The notes beneath the pieces were generated by a model that saw nothing but the letters and a program-made list of their open reading frames with translations, did not search any database and was not told the origin of the DNA. DNA of 64,000 bases from Callorhinus ursinus (Eukaryota; Chordata; Mammalia; Carnivora; Otariidae): the NCBI RefSeq assembly GCF_003265705.1, contig NW_020313005.1, positions 19,908,412 to 19,972,411 on the forward strand, given 5' to 3'. The position numbers and the translations under genes were made by a program. Positions 63,922-64,000 of the stretch are shown here, one piece after another. The stretch's first letter is position 1. The number at the start of each line of letters is the position of its first letter.

Positions 63922-64000
63922 CTTCTTCTTCTTCTTCTTCTTCTTCTTCTTCTTCTTCTTCTTCTTCTTCTTCTTCTTCTTCTTCTTCTTCTTCTTCTTC
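63922..64000 (+). repeat. (TTC)n trinucleotide microsatellite
   Basis: About 26 uninterrupted TTC units reaching the window edge, so the true length is unknown. The minus strand reads (GAA)n. Confidence 0.97.

Overview
The window is nuclear DNA of a carnivoran mammal, probably an arctoid caniform (bear, seal or mustelid type). This is inferred from about twenty tRNA-Lys-derived Can-SINEs, with their 'GCGCCTGGGTGGCTCAG' head, CT-rich stretch and AATAAA tail, lying among L1, L2, MIR and hAT fossils. Genes have short exons with GT-AG introns, and nothing bacterial is present.

Layout. (1) 115-18500, plus strand: the last 17 coding exons of NFRKB, the INO80-complex subunit, all in phase. They encode about 938 residues and the stop; the N-terminal part lies left of the window. 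A 201-bp, in-frame, splice-bounded segment at 6436-6636 could be an unlisted cassette exon. (2) 18501-about 19010: NFRKB 3'UTR with a variant AATAGA poly(A) signal. (3) About 19.0-22.9 kb: region between convergent genes, holding a hAT fossil, an L2 and a run of 17 G. (4) 28169-22962, minus strand: five exons carrying the complete 275-codon reading frame of TMEM45B, a seven-helix membrane protein, tail to tail with NFRKB. (5) 28.2-52.3 kb: about 24 kb of repeat-dense DNA. It contains many Can-SINEs in antisense L1 sequence, a U6 snRNA pseudogene joined to an L1 tail, an LTR-like element with a duplicated flank, and old L2/MIR/hAT pieces. It is probably the first intron of TMEM45B. (6) 52.4-53.72 kb: a CpG island with ETS- and YY1-like motifs and a consensus minus-strand splice donor, the best candidate for the distal TMEM45B promoter and first exon. 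(7) 54-58.9 kb: upstream DNA with a large antisense L1. (8) 58951-63840, minus strand: a decayed endogenous retrovirus with two LTRs and pol and env remnants. (9) 63922-64000: a (TTC)n microsatellite running off the edge.

NFRKB and TMEM45B are also neighbours and convergent on human chromosome 11q24, so this is conserved synteny. I see no functional link between them. The remainder is mostly fossil retroposons. The points most worth testing are the candidate NFRKB cassette exon, the distal island promoter, the U6-L1 chimera and the two LTR elements.
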